From NCBI GenBank assembly GCA_017983635.1, contig JAGOBA010000003.1, positions 62,001-126,000 on the forward strand: a stretch of 64,000 nucleotides of DNA, read 5' to 3'. The DNA comes from Alphaproteobacteria bacterium (GTDB lineage: Bacteria > Pseudomonadota > Alphaproteobacteria > Micropepsales > Micropepsaceae). Below the pieces are notes generated by a model. The model was not told the DNA's origin. It ran no database searches and saw nothing but the letters and a program-made list of their open reading frames with translations. The translations under genes and the position numbers were made by a program. Positions 30,271-41,182 of the stretch are shown in pieces (the stretch's first letter is position 1; every line of letters starts with the position of its first letter).

Positions 30271-30824
30271 CCCCTCCGGCACTGGCAGCGGGCCGCGCAG
30301 GCGTCGAAGGTGCGGCGCCCGTCGATCCGAACGATCCGTTCTTTCTCAACGTGCGCGAGTCGCTGGACGAGAAGGGCTTCTTGGTTGCGCGCGCCGACGA
30401 TCTGATCACCTGGGCCAGAACCGGCTCGATCATGCCGATGCTGTTCGGCCTTGCGTGTTGCGGGGTCGAACTGATGCAGGTCATTACGCCACGCTACGAC
30501 ATCGAGCGGTTCGGCGCCGGGCCTCGCGCGTCGCCGCGCCAGTCGGACTTGATGATCGTGGCGGGCACGCTAACCAACAAGATGGCCGGCCCCTTGCGTA
30601 AGGTCTACGACCAGATGCCGGAGCCGCGCTATGTGATCTCGATGGGATCATGCGCGAACGGCGGCGGCTACTATCACTATTCCTATTCGGTGGTGCGCGG
30701 TTGCGATCGCATTGTGCCGGTCGACATCTACATACCGGGATGTCCGCCGACCGCCGAGGCGCTGCTCTATGGCTTCATGCTTCTGCAGAAGAAGATTCGC
30801 CGCACCGGCAATATCATTCGCTGA
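30261..30824 (+). CDS. nuoB: NADH-quinone oxidoreductase subunit B
   Basis: Carries cluster N2, the last iron-sulfur centre before quinone. The 187-residue protein has the four ligands in [15 protein letters not shown] and [25 protein letters not shown] is a strongly conserved quinone-site segment. The ATG overlaps the end of nuoA by 10 bases in another frame, so translation is coupled. Confidence 0.97.
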   Translation: MGVTPPALAAGRAGVEGAAPVDPNDPFFLNVRESLDEKGFLVARADDLITWARTGSIMPMLFGLACCGVELMQVITPRYDIERFGAGPRASPRQSDLMIVAGTLTNKMAGPLRKVYDQMPEPRYVISMGSCANGGGYYHYSYSVVRGCDRIVPVDIYIPGCPPTAEALLYGFMLLQKKIRRTGNIIR

Positions 30825-30833
30825 GGCCGGCTT

Positions 30834-31439
30834 ATGACCAACGACATCAATGCCCTGGCGGAGTACCTGCAGCAGAAGCGCGGTGGGTTTGGAATCTCGA
30901 CGAAGGTCGCCTATGGCGAGCTGACGGTGACTGCCTCGGCGGACACGTTGATCGGGCTTCTGACATTCTTCCGCGACGACGAGGCGTGCAAATTTTCGAC
31001 GCTTATCGATATCTGCGGCGTCGACTATCCGAACCGCGCGAAGCGGTTCGACGTCGTTTATCACCTGCTCAGCATGTATCGGAACCAGCGTATCCGCGTT
31101 CGGATTGAAACAGACGAGGCGACGGCGGTGCCATCAGCCGCCGCGGTTTGGCCGGCCGCGAATTGGTTCGAGCGCGAGGCGTTCGACATGTACGGCATCC
31201 AATTCTCCGATCATCCGGATTTGCGGCGTCTCCTCACCGACTATGGCTTCACGGGATATCCGCTCAGGAAAGATTTTCCGCTGACCGGTTTTGTCGAGCT
31301 TCGGTACGACGATCAGCAAATGCGGGTCGTGTACGAGCCGGTGAAGCTCGTCCAAGATTTCCGCAAGTTTGATTTCCTGTCGCCGTGGGAAGGCGCCAAG
31401 CACATTTTGCCCGGCGACGAGAAGGCGTCGAAACCATGA
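30834..31439 (+). CDS. nuoC: NADH-quinone oxidoreductase subunit C
   Basis: Peripheral-arm subunit of 201 residues, separate from NuoD as in alphaproteobacteria and mitochondria (fused in E. coli). It shows [39 protein letters not shown] and [19 protein letters not shown], all family hallmarks. Its TGA overlaps the nuoD start in ATGA. Confidence 0.97.
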   Translation: MTNDINALAEYLQQKRGGFGISTKVAYGELTVTASADTLIGLLTFFRDDEACKFSTLIDICGVDYPNRAKRFDVVYHLLSMYRNQRIRVRIETDEATAVPSAAAVWPAANWFEREAFDMYGIQFSDHPDLRRLLTDYGFTGYPLRKDFPLTGFVELRYDDQQMRVVYEPVKLVQDFRKFDFLSPWEGAKHILPGDEKASKP

Positions 31440-32623
31440 CGGCCGCGACCGAGCCAAAGACCCGCAATCTGAATTTGAACTTCGGGCCGCAGCATCCGGC
31501 CGCACACGGCGTGTTGCGCCTGGTCATGGAGTTGGACGGCGAGGTGGTGGAGCGCCTCGACCCGCATATCGGGTTGCTCCATCGCGGCACCGAGAAGCTG
31601 ATCGAGAACAAGACCTACCTCCAGGCGGTGCCGTATTTCGACCGGCTCGACTACGTCGCGCCGATGAATCAGGAGCATGCCTTCGCGCTGGCGGTCGAGA
31701 AGCTGTGCGGGATCGCGGTGCCGCTGCGCGCACAAATGATCCGCGTGCTGTACAGCGAAGTGGGCCGTATTCTTTCGCATCTTCTCAACGTCACGACACA
31801 AGCCTTGGACGTCGGCGCGATGACGCCGTCGTTTTGGGGTTTCGACGAGCGCGAGAAGTTGATGATCTTCTATGAGCGCGCATCGGGCAGTCGCATGCAC
31901 GCGGCGTATTTCCGTCCCGGCGGTGTGCACCAAGATCTGCCCCAGAAGCTGCTCGACGACATTCACAAGTGGTGCGGCGAATTCCCGCGCGTTCTCGACG
32001 ACATTGAGACGCTGCTGACCGGCAGTCGCGTTTTCAAGCAGCGCAACGTCGACATCGGCTTTGTGTCGACGGAAGTGGCGCTGGCCTGGGGCTTCTCGGG
32101 CGTGATGGTGCGGGGCTCGGGCATGGCGTGGGACTTGCGCCGCGCGCAGCCCTACGAGTGCTACTCCGATCTCGAGTTCGACATTCCGGTGGGCAAGAAC
32201 GGGGACTGTTACGATCGCTATCTTTGCCGCATCGAAGAGATGCGCCAGTCGGCCAAGATCATGAAGCAGTGCATCGAAAAAATGCCGAAGGGCCCGGTGC
32301 ACGAAACGTCGGGTAAGGTCGTTCCGCCGAAACGCGCCGAGATGAAGCAGTCGATGGAGGCTTTAATCCATCACTTCAAGCTCTACACCGAAGGCTATCA
32401 TGTGCCAGCGGGCGAAGTTTACGCGGCCGTCGAAGCGCCGAAGGGCGAGTTCGGCGTGTATTTGGTCAGCGACGGTTCGAACAAACCCTACCGCTGTAAG
32501 ATCCGCGCGCCGGGATTCCCGCATCTGCAGGCGCTGGACTTGCTCTGCAAGGGCCACATGATTGCGGACGTGTCGGCGATCTTGGGTTCGCTCGATATCG
32601 TGTTCGGGGAGATCGATCGATGA
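31436..32623 (+). CDS. nuoD: NADH-quinone oxidoreductase subunit D
   Basis: The 49-kDa-type subunit that forms the quinone site with NuoB; 395 residues. [20 protein letters not shown] near the N-terminus, [30 protein letters not shown] and the C-terminal DIVFGEIDR are signatures. It is related to NiFe hydrogenase large subunits but lacks the metal cysteines, as expected. Start ATG at 31436 within the ATGA overlap; the frame is open 17 codons earlier inside nuoC. Confidence 0.97.
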   Translation: MTAATEPKTRNLNLNFGPQHPAAHGVLRLVMELDGEVVERLDPHIGLLHRGTEKLIENKTYLQAVPYFDRLDYVAPMNQEHAFALAVEKLCGIAVPLRAQMIRVLYSEVGRILSHLLNVTTQALDVGAMTPSFWGFDEREKLMIFYERASGSRMHAAYFRPGGVHQDLPQKLLDDIHKWCGEFPRVLDDIETLLTGSRVFKQRNVDIGFVSTEVALAWGFSGVMVRGSGMAWDLRRAQPYECYSDLEFDIPVGKNGDCYDRYLCRIEEMRQSAKIMKQCIEKMPKGPVHETSGKVVPPKRAEMKQSMEALIHHFKLYTEGYHVPAGEVYAAVEAPKGEFGVYLVSDGSNKPYRCKIRAPGFPHLQALDLLCKGHMIADVSAILGSLDIVFGEIDR

Positions 32624-33240
32624 GCCTTCGCCGTCTCGCCCCCCAACAGCCAGCGTCGTTTGCGTTCACGGCAGAGAATCTCGCGTGGGCGCAGAAGCAG
32701 ATGAAGAAGTATCCGGACGGCCGGCAGGCTTCGGCGGTGGTGCCGCTGCTTTGGCGCGCGCAGGAGCAGAACGGCGGGCACGTCACCGAGCCGATGATCC
32801 GTGTGATTGCGGAGATGATCGGCGTGTCTGCGATCCGCGTGCTTGAGATCGCAACGTTCTACACGATGTTCAATCTCAAGCCGGTGGGCGAGCACTTGTT
32901 GCAGGTTTGCACGACGACGCCGTGCTGGTTGCGCGGGTCGGATGCCGTTGTCGCTGCCTGCAAGAAGCACATTCATCCGCATGCCGAGACTGTGTCCGAC
33001 GATGGAAAACTGTCGTGGATGGAAGTCGAGTGTCTGGGCGCGTGCGTCAACGCACCCATCATCCAGATCGGCGACGACTTCTATGAAGACGTCGATGGTG
33101 CGCGGGCTGAGGCGATCATCAACGACCTGCGCGCCGGCCGTAAGCCGAAGCCTGGTTCGCAGATCGGCCGGCAAACGTCGGCGCCTGAGGGCGGACCGCA
33201 GACGCTTACCGATGCTTCTCTCTACACGAAGGGCGGCTGA
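32620..33240 (+). CDS. nuoE: NADH-quinone oxidoreductase subunit E
   Basis: The 24-kDa-type subunit with the off-path [2Fe-2S] cluster N1a; 206 residues. Ligands are in [11 protein letters not shown] and [34 protein letters not shown] is typical. The C-terminal 40 residues after [11 protein letters not shown] are low in conservation, as often seen in alphaproteobacteria. ATGA overlap with nuoD and TGATG with nuoF. Confidence 0.97.
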   Translation: MSLRRLAPQQPASFAFTAENLAWAQKQMKKYPDGRQASAVVPLLWRAQEQNGGHVTEPMIRVIAEMIGVSAIRVLEIATFYTMFNLKPVGEHLLQVCTTTPCWLRGSDAVVAACKKHIHPHAETVSDDGKLSWMEVECLGACVNAPIIQIGDDFYEDVDGARAEAIINDLRAGRKPKPGSQIGRQTSAPEGGPQTLTDASLYTKGG

Positions 33241-34535
33241 TGCTTTCCGATAAAGACCGCATCTTCACGAACCTCTACGGCGTCCACGATTGGCGCCTCG
33301 CGGCGGCGCGCAAGCGCGGCAATTGGGATGGAACAAAGGACATCATCGCGAAGGGTCGCGACTGGATCATCGATGAGATGAAGAAGTCGGGTCTGCGCGG
33401 GCGTGGCGGTGCTGGCTTCCCGACGGGTCTGAAATGGTCGTTCATGCCGAAGCAGTCGGACGGACGGCCTTCCTATTTGGTCGTGAACGCGGACGAGTCT
33501 GAGCCCGGCACGTGCAAAGACCGCGATATCATGCGGCACGACCCGCACACGTTGCTTGAGGGTTGCCTGATCGCCTCGTTCGCGATGGGGGCGCATGCTT
33601 GTTACATCTATGTGCGCGGCGAGTTCCGCATTGAATACAAGCGGCTCGAAGCCGCGATCGAGGAGTGCTACGCGGCGGGCTTGTTCGGCAAGAACGCTGC
33701 CGGGTCCGGCTGGGACTTCGATTGCTACGTCCATCACGGCGCCGGTGCTTATATCTGCGGTGAAGAAACCGCGCTGCTGGAAAGTCTTGAGGGCAAGAAG
33801 GGCATGCCGCGCCTGAAGCCGCCGTTCCCCGCGAACGTCGGCCTCTATGGCTGTCCGACGACGGTCAACAACGTCGAGTCGATTGCCGTTGCACCGGAAA
33901 TCTTGCGCCGTGGCGGAGCGTGGTTCTCGGCCCTCGGCCGGCCGAACAACACCGGCACGAAGCTCTTCTGCATCTCCGGCCACGTGAACAAGCCGTGCAA
34001 CGTCGAAGAAGAGATGGGCATCCCGCTCCGCGAGCTCATCGACAAGCATTGCGGCGGTGTGCGCGGTGGCTGGGATAATCTGCTTGCGGTTATCCCGGGC
34101 GGTTCATCGGTGCCGCTGCTGCCGAAGTCGATTTGCGACACGGTGCTGATGGACTTCGACAGTCTGCGCGACGTGAAGTCGGGCCTTGGGACTGCGGCGG
34201 TGATCGTGATGGATCGCTCGACCGACATCGTGAAAGCGATCGCGCGGCTGGCGCGGTTCTATAAGCACGAATCCTGCGGTCAGTGTACGCCGTGCCGCGA
34301 AGGCACCGGCTGGATGTGGCGCGTGATGGAGCGGCTCGTTACAGGCGATGCCGATCCGAAGGAGATCGATCTGCTGCTTGAGGTCACCTACCAGGTCGAA
34401 GGTCACACGATCTGCGCGCTCGGCGACGCGGCGGCGTGGCCGATCCAGGGTTTGATCCGGCACTTCCGCGGCGAGGTCGAGCGGCGCATCAATGCCAAGC
34501 GCGCAGGTACGCGTGCGCCAGTGGCGGCGGAGTAG
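33240..34535 (+). CDS. nuoF: NADH-quinone oxidoreductase subunit F
   Basis: NADH-oxidising subunit with FMN and cluster N3; 431 residues. The NADH site is [18 protein letters not shown], the FMN region [19 protein letters not shown], and [20 protein letters not shown] follows. Three of the four N3 cysteines are in [16 protein letters not shown] and the fourth in [12 protein letters not shown]. Confidence 0.97.
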   Translation: MLSDKDRIFTNLYGVHDWRLAAARKRGNWDGTKDIIAKGRDWIIDEMKKSGLRGRGGAGFPTGLKWSFMPKQSDGRPSYLVVNADESEPGTCKDRDIMRHDPHTLLEGCLIASFAMGAHACYIYVRGEFRIEYKRLEAAIEECYAAGLFGKNAAGSGWDFDCYVHHGAGAYICGEETALLESLEGKKGMPRLKPPFPANVGLYGCPTTVNNVESIAVAPEILRRGGAWFSALGRPNNTGTKLFCISGHVNKPCNVEEEMGIPLRELIDKHCGGVRGGWDNLLAVIPGGSSVPLLPKSICDTVLMDFDSLRDVKSGLGTAAVIVMDRSTDIVKAIARLARFYKHESCGQCTPCREGTGWMWRVMERLVTGDADPKEIDLLLEVTYQVEGHTICALGDAAAWPIQGLIRHFRGEVERRINAKRAGTRAPVAAE

Positions 34536-34541
34536 GGCGCA

Positions 34542-36656
34542 ATGACCAAGCTCATCGTCGACGGGAAAGAGATCGAGGTTCCAGCGGACTACACGCTATT
34601 GCAGGCGTGCGAGGCGGCGGGAGCTGAAATTCCGCGGTTCTGTTATCACGAGCGGCTTTCGATCGCCGGGAACTGCCGGATGTGCCTGGTCGAGCTCAAG
34701 GGTTCGCCGAAGCCGGTGGCATCTTGTGCGTGGGGTGTGCGCGACTGCCGCCCAGGGCCGAACGGCGAGCCGCCGGTCGTGAATACGAAGACGCCGCTGG
34801 TGAAGAAGGCGCGTGAAGGGGTGATGGAATTCCTGCTCATCAATCACCCGCTTGACTGTCCGATCTGCGATCAGGGCGGCGAGTGCGACCTGCAGGATCA
34901 GGCGATGGCCTATGGTCACGCGAAATTCAATCGCTACGAAGAGAACAAGCGCGCCGTTACCGACAAGAACATGGGGCCGTTGGTCAATACGATCATGACG
35001 CGCTGCATTCATTGCACGCGCTGTGTGCGTTTCGCGGCGGAGGTTGCCGGCGTCGACGAGATCGGTGCTACGGGCCGCGGCGAGGATATGGAGATCACGA
35101 CCTATCTCGAGCGGGCGGTGTCGTCGGAGATGTCGGGCAATGTGATCGATCTGTGCCCGGTCGGCGCGCTGACGTCGAAGCCGTATAAGTTCAATGCGCG
35201 GCCGTGGGAGCTCACCAAGACCGAGTCCGTCGACGTAATGGATGCGGTTGGTTCGGCCATCCGCGTCGATGCGCGCGGGGCGGAGGTCATGCGCTTCCTG
35301 CCGCGGGTGAACGAAGAGGTCAACGAAGAGTGGATCTCCGACAAGACGCGGTTCGTTTGGGACGGTTTGCGGCGGCAGCGTCTGGACACGCCCTATGTAA
35401 GGCGGAATGGCAAACTGCAGCCGGCGACGTGGGGCGAAGCGTTCGCGGCGATTGCGGAGCGCGTGCGGGCAACGAAGCCAGAGCGTATGGCGGCCTTGGC
35501 GGGCGATATCGTCAGTGCGGAACCGGTGAAGGCGCTCAAGGATTTGATGCTGGCACTGGGCGTGTCGAGCCTCGACTGCCGGCAGGATGGCGCGAAGATC
35601 GGGCACGGGCCGCGGCAGGGGTATCTCTTCAACACGACGATCGCCGGCATCGAGAGCGCGGACGCGTTGCTGCTCATCGGCACTAACCCGCGCTGGGAAG
35701 CGCCGATCATCAATGCGCGCATTCGAAAGGCGTGGTTGCGCAACGATGTGAAGATCATGCGGTTCGGCGCGCCCGTGGACCTCACCTATCAGGTGATGGA
35801 GCTCGACAACAATCCGGCCGACTTGGGCGACATCGCGGCAGGTAAGCATCGTGCGTTCGAGGTGTTGAAGGCGGCGAAGCACCCGATGCTGATTGTGGGC
35901 CAAGGTGCGCTGGCGCGGCCGGACGGCGCGGCTGTGCTGGCGGCGGCGGCCCAGATTGCGCGCAACACGGGCATGATTGGCCCGGCCGGCGACGGCGGAT
36001 GGAACGGGTTCAACGTGCTGCACACGGCAGCGGGGCGTGTCGCGGCGCTCGACCTCGGCTTCCTGCCGCAGAAGGGCGGACGCGATACGGTTGCCATTCT
36101 TGAAGCGGCGTCGCGTGGCGACATCGACTTCGTCTATCTGCTCGGCGCCGACGAGATCGATACGAAGAAGTTGGGCAAGGCGTTTGTCGTCTATCAGGGG
36201 ACGCACGGCGATGTGGGCGCGCATCGTGGCGACGTGATATTGCCGGGCGCGGCCTACACCGAGCAGAACGGGACCTACGTGAACACCGAAGGCCGTGTGC
36301 AGCAGACGCGGCGCGCGACTTTTCCGCCTGGCGAGGCGCGGGAGGACTGGGCGATCATCCGCGCGCTCTCCGGCGTGCTGGGCAAGAAGCTGCCTTACGA
36401 CGACATGGGCGCGCTAACCCAGGCGATGCTGAAAGACGCGCCGCATTTCGCGGCTTCGGATCAGGCGCCGGCGCCCCCGGGGGCCGATGCCGCGGTTTGG
36501 ACGAGTATCGGCGCTGCGGGAACGATCGCCAAGACGCCGTTCCAGTATCCCATCAACGATTTCTACCTCACGAACCCGATCGCGCGCGCCAGCCACGTGA
36601 TGGCGGAGTGCAGTTCAATGTTCGTCAAAGCGCGCACCGCGCAGGCGGCGGAGTAG
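34542..36656 (+). CDS. nuoG: NADH-quinone oxidoreductase subunit G
   Basis: The 75-kDa-type subunit of 704 residues. The N-terminal ferredoxin-like part has the [2Fe-2S] ligands (RFCYHERLSIAGNCRMC), the His-Cys ligands of N5 (HPLDCPICDQGGECDLQDQ) and the N4 set (MTRCIHCTRCVRF with later CPVGAL). The rest is a molybdopterin-oxidoreductase-like domain without molybdenum ligands. It ends in MVKART-like tail FVKARTAQAAE. Followed by a 77-base gap before nuoH, the largest inside this operon. Confidence 0.96.
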   Translation: MTKLIVDGKEIEVPADYTLLQACEAAGAEIPRFCYHERLSIAGNCRMCLVELKGSPKPVASCAWGVRDCRPGPNGEPPVVNTKTPLVKKAREGVMEFLLINHPLDCPICDQGGECDLQDQAMAYGHAKFNRYEENKRAVTDKNMGPLVNTIMTRCIHCTRCVRFAAEVAGVDEIGATGRGEDMEITTYLERAVSSEMSGNVIDLCPVGALTSKPYKFNARPWELTKTESVDVMDAVGSAIRVDARGAEVMRFLPRVNEEVNEEWISDKTRFVWDGLRRQRLDTPYVRRNGKLQPATWGEAFAAIAERVRATKPERMAALAGDIVSAEPVKALKDLMLALGVSSLDCRQDGAKIGHGPRQGYLFNTTIAGIESADALLLIGTNPRWEAPIINARIRKAWLRNDVKIMRFGAPVDLTYQVMELDNNPADLGDIAAGKHRAFEVLKAAKHPMLIVGQGALARPDGAAVLAAAAQIARNTGMIGPAGDGGWNGFNVLHTAAGRVAALDLGFLPQKGGRDTVAILEAASRGDIDFVYLLGADEIDTKKLGKAFVVYQGTHGDVGAHRGDVILPGAAYTEQNGTYVNTEGRVQQTRRATFPPGEAREDWAIIRALSGVLGKKLPYDDMGALTQAMLKDAPHFAASDQAPAPPGADAAVWTSIGAAGTIAKTPFQYPINDFYLTNPIARASHVMAECSSMFVKARTAQAAE

Positions 36657-36688
36657 GCGATGACACTTTCACCACGCCATCCCTCTTA

Positions 36689-36707
36689 CGTCATGGCCGG
36701 ACTCGAC
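36689..36707. repeat. Partial copy of the intergenic palindrome inside the nuo operon
   Basis: CGTCATGGCCGG then ACTCGAC matches one arm of the 16345-16502 element in 17 of 19 positions. The complementary arm is missing. It lies in the nuoG-nuoH gap, which otherwise shows no gene. Could be a chance match, but the 12 identical bases argue for a decayed repeat. Confidence 0.4.
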
Positions 36708-36733
36708 GAGTTTCTTGCGGGTGAGGTGCTCGC

Positions 36734-37792
36734 ATGATGGAGTTTTTCGCGGGCCTTATCGAGCGGCTCCTCGACTTCTACTGGCCGAATGCCTGGTGGC
36801 TGGACGTGGTTGGGCTGATGGCCCTGATCGTGCTGTTCATTGTGGTGCTCTTGCTCATGGTCGCGTTCATTCTGCTGTTCGACCGCAAGGTTTGGGCTGG
36901 GGTGCAGATGCGGCGCGGTCCGAACGTGGTCGGCCCGTACGGACTGCTGCAGTCGTTCGCGGACCTGCTCAAGTTCGTGTTCAAGGAAATCGTCATTCCG
37001 TCGGGCGCGAACAAGGGCGTGTATCTGCTGGCGCCCCTGGTGTCGACGACGTTGGCCCTGGGCGCGTGGGCGGTGGTGCCCGTCGGTGCGGGACTTGTCT
37101 TCGCAGACATCAATGTCGGCATTCTCTACATCTTTGCGATCTCGTCGCTCGGCGTTTACGGGATCATCATGGGCGGGTGGGCTTCGAACTCGAAGTATCC
37201 GTTCCTGGGTGCGCTTCGCTCGGCGGCGCAGATGGTCTCCTACGAAGTCTCGATCGGCTTCGTGATCATCACGGTCTTGCTGACTGCGGGGTCGTTGAAC
37301 CTTTCGGCGATCGTCGAAGGGCAGGCGGGCGGAATTCATCACTGGTACGTGTTCAGCCATTTGCTGCCGATGGCGGTGATCTTCTTCATATCGGCGCTGG
37401 CCGAAACGAACCGACCGCCCTTCGACCTTCCGGAGGCTGAATCCGAGCTCGTGGCCGGGTTCATGGTCGAGTACTCGTCGACGCCGTATCTGCTGTTCAT
37501 GCTGTCGGAATACGTCTCGATCGTCCTGATGTGCGCGATGATGACGATCCTGTTCCTGGGTGGTTGGCACGCGCCGCTCGAGGTTGCGCCGTTCACGTGG
37601 ATCCCGGGGCTTGTTTGGTTCGTCATCAAGGTTTGGTTTGTCTTTTTCTTGTTCGCAATGGTGAAGGCGATCGTGCCTCGCTACCGCTACGACCAGTTGA
37701 TGCGGATCGGTTGGAAGTTCTTCCTGCCGATCTCGTTGCTCTGGGTGGTTTTGACCGCGGGTTACCTGCTCGCTTTCGACAAGTTGCCCTGA
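36734..37792 (+). CDS. nuoH: NADH-quinone oxidoreductase subunit H
   Basis: Membrane subunit of 352 residues, about eight helices, at the join of the arms and forming the quinone channel. [55 protein letters not shown] and [18 protein letters not shown] are the hallmarks, including the acidic loop residues linked to proton coupling. Two ATG codons stand in tandem at the start. Confidence 0.97.
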   Translation: MMEFFAGLIERLLDFYWPNAWWLDVVGLMALIVLFIVVLLLMVAFILLFDRKVWAGVQMRRGPNVVGPYGLLQSFADLLKFVFKEIVIPSGANKGVYLLAPLVSTTLALGAWAVVPVGAGLVFADINVGILYIFAISSLGVYGIIMGGWASNSKYPFLGALRSAAQMVSYEVSIGFVIITVLLTAGSLNLSAIVEGQAGGIHHWYVFSHLLPMAVIFFISALAETNRPPFDLPEAESELVAGFMVEYSSTPYLLFMLSEYVSIVLMCAMMTILFLGGWHAPLEVAPFTWIPGLVWFVIKVWFVFFLFAMVKAIVPRYRYDQLMRIGWKFFLPISLLWVVLTAGYLLAFDKLP

Positions 37793-37801
37793 GGACCGCT
37801 T

Positions 37802-38278
37802 ATGCAATTCCTTCGGATGATCTTCATGGTGGACTTCCTGTCGGGCTTCTGGCTCGCCTTGAAGTACATCTTCCGGCCGAAGATCACGCTGAATTATCCG
37901 TTCGAGAAGGGAGCGCTTAGCCCCCGCTTCCGCGGCGAGCATGCGCTGCGTCGTTATCCGAACGGCGAGGAGCGCTGTATCGCGTGCAAGCTCTGCGAGG
38001 CGATTTGCCCGGCGCAAGCGATCACGATCGAGGCGGAGCCGCGTGACGACGGTTCGCGCCGGACGACGCGCTACGACATCGACATGGTGAAATGCATCTA
38101 CTGCGGTTTCTGCCAAGAGGCGTGCCCGGTGGATGCAATCGTCGAAGGACCGAATTTCGAGTTCGCGACCGAAACCCGCGAGGAGCTGCTTTACGACAAG
38201 GCGAAGCTGCTGGCGAACGGGGACCGGTGGGAACGTGAGATCGCGAAGAATTTGGAGTTGGACGCGCCTTATCGCTAA
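37802..38278 (+). CDS. nuoI: NADH-quinone oxidoreductase subunit I
   Basis: The 23-kDa-type subunit of 158 residues with clusters N6a and N6b. Two [4Fe-4S] motifs are plain: [16 protein letters not shown] and [16 protein letters not shown]. The N-terminal amphipathic helix and [20 protein letters not shown] are conserved. 9 bases after nuoH. Confidence 0.97.
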   Translation: MQFLRMIFMVDFLSGFWLALKYIFRPKITLNYPFEKGALSPRFRGEHALRRYPNGEERCIACKLCEAICPAQAITIEAEPRDDGSRRTTRYDIDMVKCIYCGFCQEACPVDAIVEGPNFEFATETREELLYDKAKLLANGDRWEREIAKNLELDAPYR

Positions 38279-38314
38279 GGCGTGAACCAAAAAAGAAGAG
38301 GCTGAGGAACGAAC

Positions 38315-38923
38315 GTGCTGCCGGCGACCATCGCCTTTTATGTATTTGCGACCGTGCTGATTGCTTCGGCACTCATGGTCGTGAGCGCACGCAACCCGGT
38401 TCATTCCGTGTTGTTCTTGATCCTGGCGTTCTTCAACGCAGCGGCGCTGTTCGTGCTGCTGGGTGCGGAGTTTCTGGCCATGGTGTTGGTTGTTGTCTAT
38501 GTCGGTGCGGTGGCGGTGCTGTTCCTCTTCGTCGTGATGATGCTCGACATCGACTTCACGGAGCTCAGGCAAGGGTTCTTGAACTATTTGCCCATCGGCG
38601 TGTCGGTCGGGTTGCTGTTGTTGGCCGAGCTTGTGATCGTTGGCGGTGCGTGGGTGGTATCGCCCGCGGCCGATGTCGTGGCGGCGCATCCGACGCCCAC
38701 GGACGTTACCAATACCGAGGCGCTGGGGCGTATTCTCTACACGAACTACGTCCACGTGTTTCAGGGCGCGGGTATGGTGCTGCTGGTCGCGATGATCGGG
38801 GCGATCGTGCTGACGCTGCGGCACCGCGAGGGCGTCAAGCGCCAGAGCGCGAGCGCGCAAGTCGGGCGCACGCCGGCCACGGGGCTTGAGGTGCGCAAGG
38901 TTCGTCCGGGGGAGGGGCTTTAG
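38315..38923 (+). CDS. nuoJ: NADH-quinone oxidoreductase subunit J
   Basis: Membrane subunit of 202 residues with five helices. [20 protein letters not shown] and [20 protein letters not shown] are conserved. The start is GTG; GAGGAACGAAC precedes it. The C-terminal 25 residues are hydrophilic and variable. Confidence 0.95.
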   Translation: MLPATIAFYVFATVLIASALMVVSARNPVHSVLFLILAFFNAAALFVLLGAEFLAMVLVVVYVGAVAVLFLFVVMMLDIDFTELRQGFLNYLPIGVSVGLLLLAELVIVGGAWVVSPAADVVAAHPTPTDVTNTEALGRILYTNYVHVFQGAGMVLLVAMIGAIVLTLRHREGVKRQSASAQVGRTPATGLEVRKVRPGEGL

Positions 38924-38925
38924 CC

Positions 38926-39237
38926 ATGGCTACCATTGGAGTCGGTCATTATCTGACGGTTGCCGCGATTCTGTTCACGATCGGAATCCTGGGCATCTTC
39001 GTGAACCGCAAAAACGTCATCGTCATCTTGATGTCGATCGAGCTGATCCTCCTCGCCGTGAACATCAATTTGGTCGCGTTCTCGTCGTTCATGGGGGACA
39101 TGACAGGTCAGGTGTTCGCGCTTCTGGTGCTGACCGTCGCCGCGGCCGAAGCCGCGATCGGCCTTGCCATCCTCGTCGTCTACTTCCGCAACAAGGGTAC
39201 GATTGCGGTCGAAGACGTCAACATTATGAAGGGTTAG
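38926..39237 (+). CDS. nuoK: NADH-quinone oxidoreductase subunit K
   Basis: Small three-helix antiporter-like subunit of 103 residues. The conserved glutamates are in [19 protein letters not shown] and [24 protein letters not shown] lies before the ATG, inside the end of nuoJ. Confidence 0.97.
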   Translation: MATIGVGHYLTVAAILFTIGILGIFVNRKNVIVILMSIELILLAVNINLVAFSSFMGDMTGQVFALLVLTVAAAEAAIGLAILVVYFRNKGTIAVEDVNIMKG

Positions 39238-39244
39238 GCGCCTC

Positions 39245-41182
39245 GTGATCTATCAAGCGATCCTTCTTCTACCGCTCTTCGGCGCCATCCTAGCGGGTGC
39301 GATGGGCAAACGCTTGGGCGAGCATGCGGCCGAGTATCTAGCGACCGGGTTGCTGGTCTTGGCGGCGCTGCTGTCGTTCTGGGCGTTCCTGGTCGATCTT
39401 CCGACGATGGAGGGAGCGCGGATTATTCCGCTGTTCCGTTTCTTGGATTCCGGCACGCTGCAGGTCGACTGGTCGATCAGGGTCGATGCGTTGACTGTCG
39501 TGATGCTGGTCGTGGTGACGGGCGTGTCGTCGCTCGTGCATGTCTACTCGATCGGCTACATGAGCCATGACGCGCACCGGCCGCGCTTCTTCGCCTATCT
39601 GTCCCTGTTCACGTTCGCGATGTTGGCGCTGGTGACCGCGGACAGCTTCGTGCAGCTGTTCTTCGGTTGGGAGGGCGTAGGCCTCGCGTCCTATCTCTTG
39701 ATCGGCTTCTGGTACAAGAAGCCGTCGGCGAACGCGGCGGCGATCAAGGCGTTCGTTGTGAACCGTGTCGGCGACTTCGGGTTCGCGCTCGGCATCATGG
39801 CGATCTTCTTTGTGTTCGGATCGCTCGACTTCGCGACCGTGTTCGAGGCGGCGAAGGGCGAAGCTGGAAAAACGTTCCAGTTCGCCGGGTTCGACGTCGA
39901 TATCCTGACCACGATCTGCCTGCTGCTCTTCATGGGCGCGATGGGCAAGTCGGCGCAGTTCCTGCTGCACACGTGGCTGCCGGACGCGATGGAGGGCCCG
40001 ACGCCGGTCTCCGCGCTGATCCATGCGGCAACGATGGTGACGGCCGGCGTCTTCCTGGTGTGCCGCTGCTCGCCGCTGTTCGAACTGGCACCGGTGGCGT
40101 TGCAGTTCGTGACGATCGTGGGCGCCACGACGGCGTTCTTTGCGGCGACGGTCGGGCTCTTCCAGAACGATATCAAGCGCGTGATTGCCTATTCGACCTG
40201 TTCGCAGCTCGGCTATATGTTTTTCGCGGCCGGTGTCGGCGCCTATCAGGCGGCGATGTTCCACCTCTTCACGCACGCGTTTTTCAAGGCGCTGCTGTTC
40301 CTAGGCTCAGGTTCGGTGATCCACGCGTTGGACGGCGAGCAAGACATGCGCCGAATGGGCGGGCTCAAGCCCGTGATCCCGGCGACCTATTGGTTGATGG
40401 TGATCGGAACACTGGCGATCACCGGCTTTCCGTTCCTGGCGGGCTTCTGGTCCAAAGACGCAATCATCGAAAGCGCGTACGCCGCGCATAGCGGTGTGGG
40501 GATGTACGCGTTTGGGATGGGCGTGATCGCCGCCGCGATGACGTCGTTCTATTCGTGGCGGCTGATTTTTATGACGTTCAACGGCACCTATCGCGGCGAT
40601 CACCACACGTTGGAGCATGCGCACGAGTCGCCGCCGGTGATGTTGGTGCCGCTGTTCCTTCTCGCGGCGGGCGCCGTTCTGGCCGGTATTCTGTTCGAGG
40701 ATTCCTTCATTGGGCACCACCAGGCGGAGTTCTGGGGCGGCTCGATCGTCAATCTGCAGCACCACACGGCGTTGGAAGCGCGGCATCACGTGCCGGTCTG
40801 GGTGTTCTTCGCGCCGGCGACCGTGATGTTGTTGGGCCTGGTCACGGCGTGGTTCTTCTACATCGCACGTCCGACCTGGCCGGCGCTGATGGCGGCGCGG
40901 CAAGGACCGCTTTATCTGTTTCTGTACAACAAGTGGTACTTTGACGAGCTTTACGATTTCCTGTTCGTGCGGCCGGCAAAGCGGCTCGGCCACTTCCTGT
41001 GGAAGACCGGCGATGGAACATTCATCGACGGGCTGGGGCCTGACGGCGTGTCGGCTGGCATAGCCGATTGGACGAAGAGCATCGTCAGGTTGCAGAGCGG
41101 TTACGTCTATCACTACGCGTTCGCGATGCTGATCGGCGTGGCCCTGCTTGCGACTTGGTTCATGGCGGGAGGGGTAAAATGA
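39245..41182 (+). CDS. nuoL: NADH-quinone oxidoreductase subunit L
   Basis: Largest proton-pumping antiporter-like subunit, 645 residues, with the long lateral helix at its C-terminus. Key segments are [20 protein letters not shown], the pump Glu in that helix, [20 protein letters not shown] with its Lys/His relay, and [19 protein letters not shown]. The start is GTG. The 3' end shares ATGA with nuoM. Confidence 0.97.
   Translation: MIYQAILLLPLFGAILAGAMGKRLGEHAAEYLATGLLVLAALLSFWAFLVDLPTMEGARIIPLFRFLDSGTLQVDWSIRVDALTVVMLVVVTGVSSLVHVYSIGYMSHDAHRPRFFAYLSLFTFAMLALVTADSFVQLFFGWEGVGLASYLLIGFWYKKPSANAAAIKAFVVNRVGDFGFALGIMAIFFVFGSLDFATVFEAAKGEAGKTFQFAGFDVDILTTICLLLFMGAMGKSAQFLLHTWLPDAMEGPTPVSALIHAATMVTAGVFLVCRCSPLFELAPVALQFVTIVGATTAFFAATVGLFQNDIKRVIAYSTCSQLGYMFFAAGVGAYQAAMFHLFTHAFFKALLFLGSGSVIHALDGEQDMRRMGGLKPVIPATYWLMVIGTLAITGFPFLAGFWSKDAIIESAYAAHSGVGMYAFGMGVIAAAMTSFYSWRLIFMTFNGTYRGDHHTLEHAHESPPVMLVPLFLLAAGAVLAGILFEDSFIGHHQAEFWGGSIVNLQHHTALEARHHVPVWVFFAPATVMLLGLVTAWFFYIARPTWPALMAARQGPLYLFLYNKWYFDELYDFLFVRPAKRLGHFLWKTGDGTFIDGLGPDGVSAGIADWTKSIVRLQSGYVYHYAFAMLIGVALLATWFMAGGVK

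Noticed and set aside
36660..36737. 25-codon frame in the nuoG-nuoH gap that overlaps nuoH as ATGA
   Set aside because: Too short, no family resemblance, and it covers a likely repeat fragment. Such overlaps occur by chance in this GC-rich region.
36686..38860. 724-codon minus-strand open frame antisense to nuoH-nuoJ
   Set aside because: Low-complexity Arg/His/Gln-rich translation typical of the reverse strand of GC-rich genes; the plus-strand nuo genes are certain.
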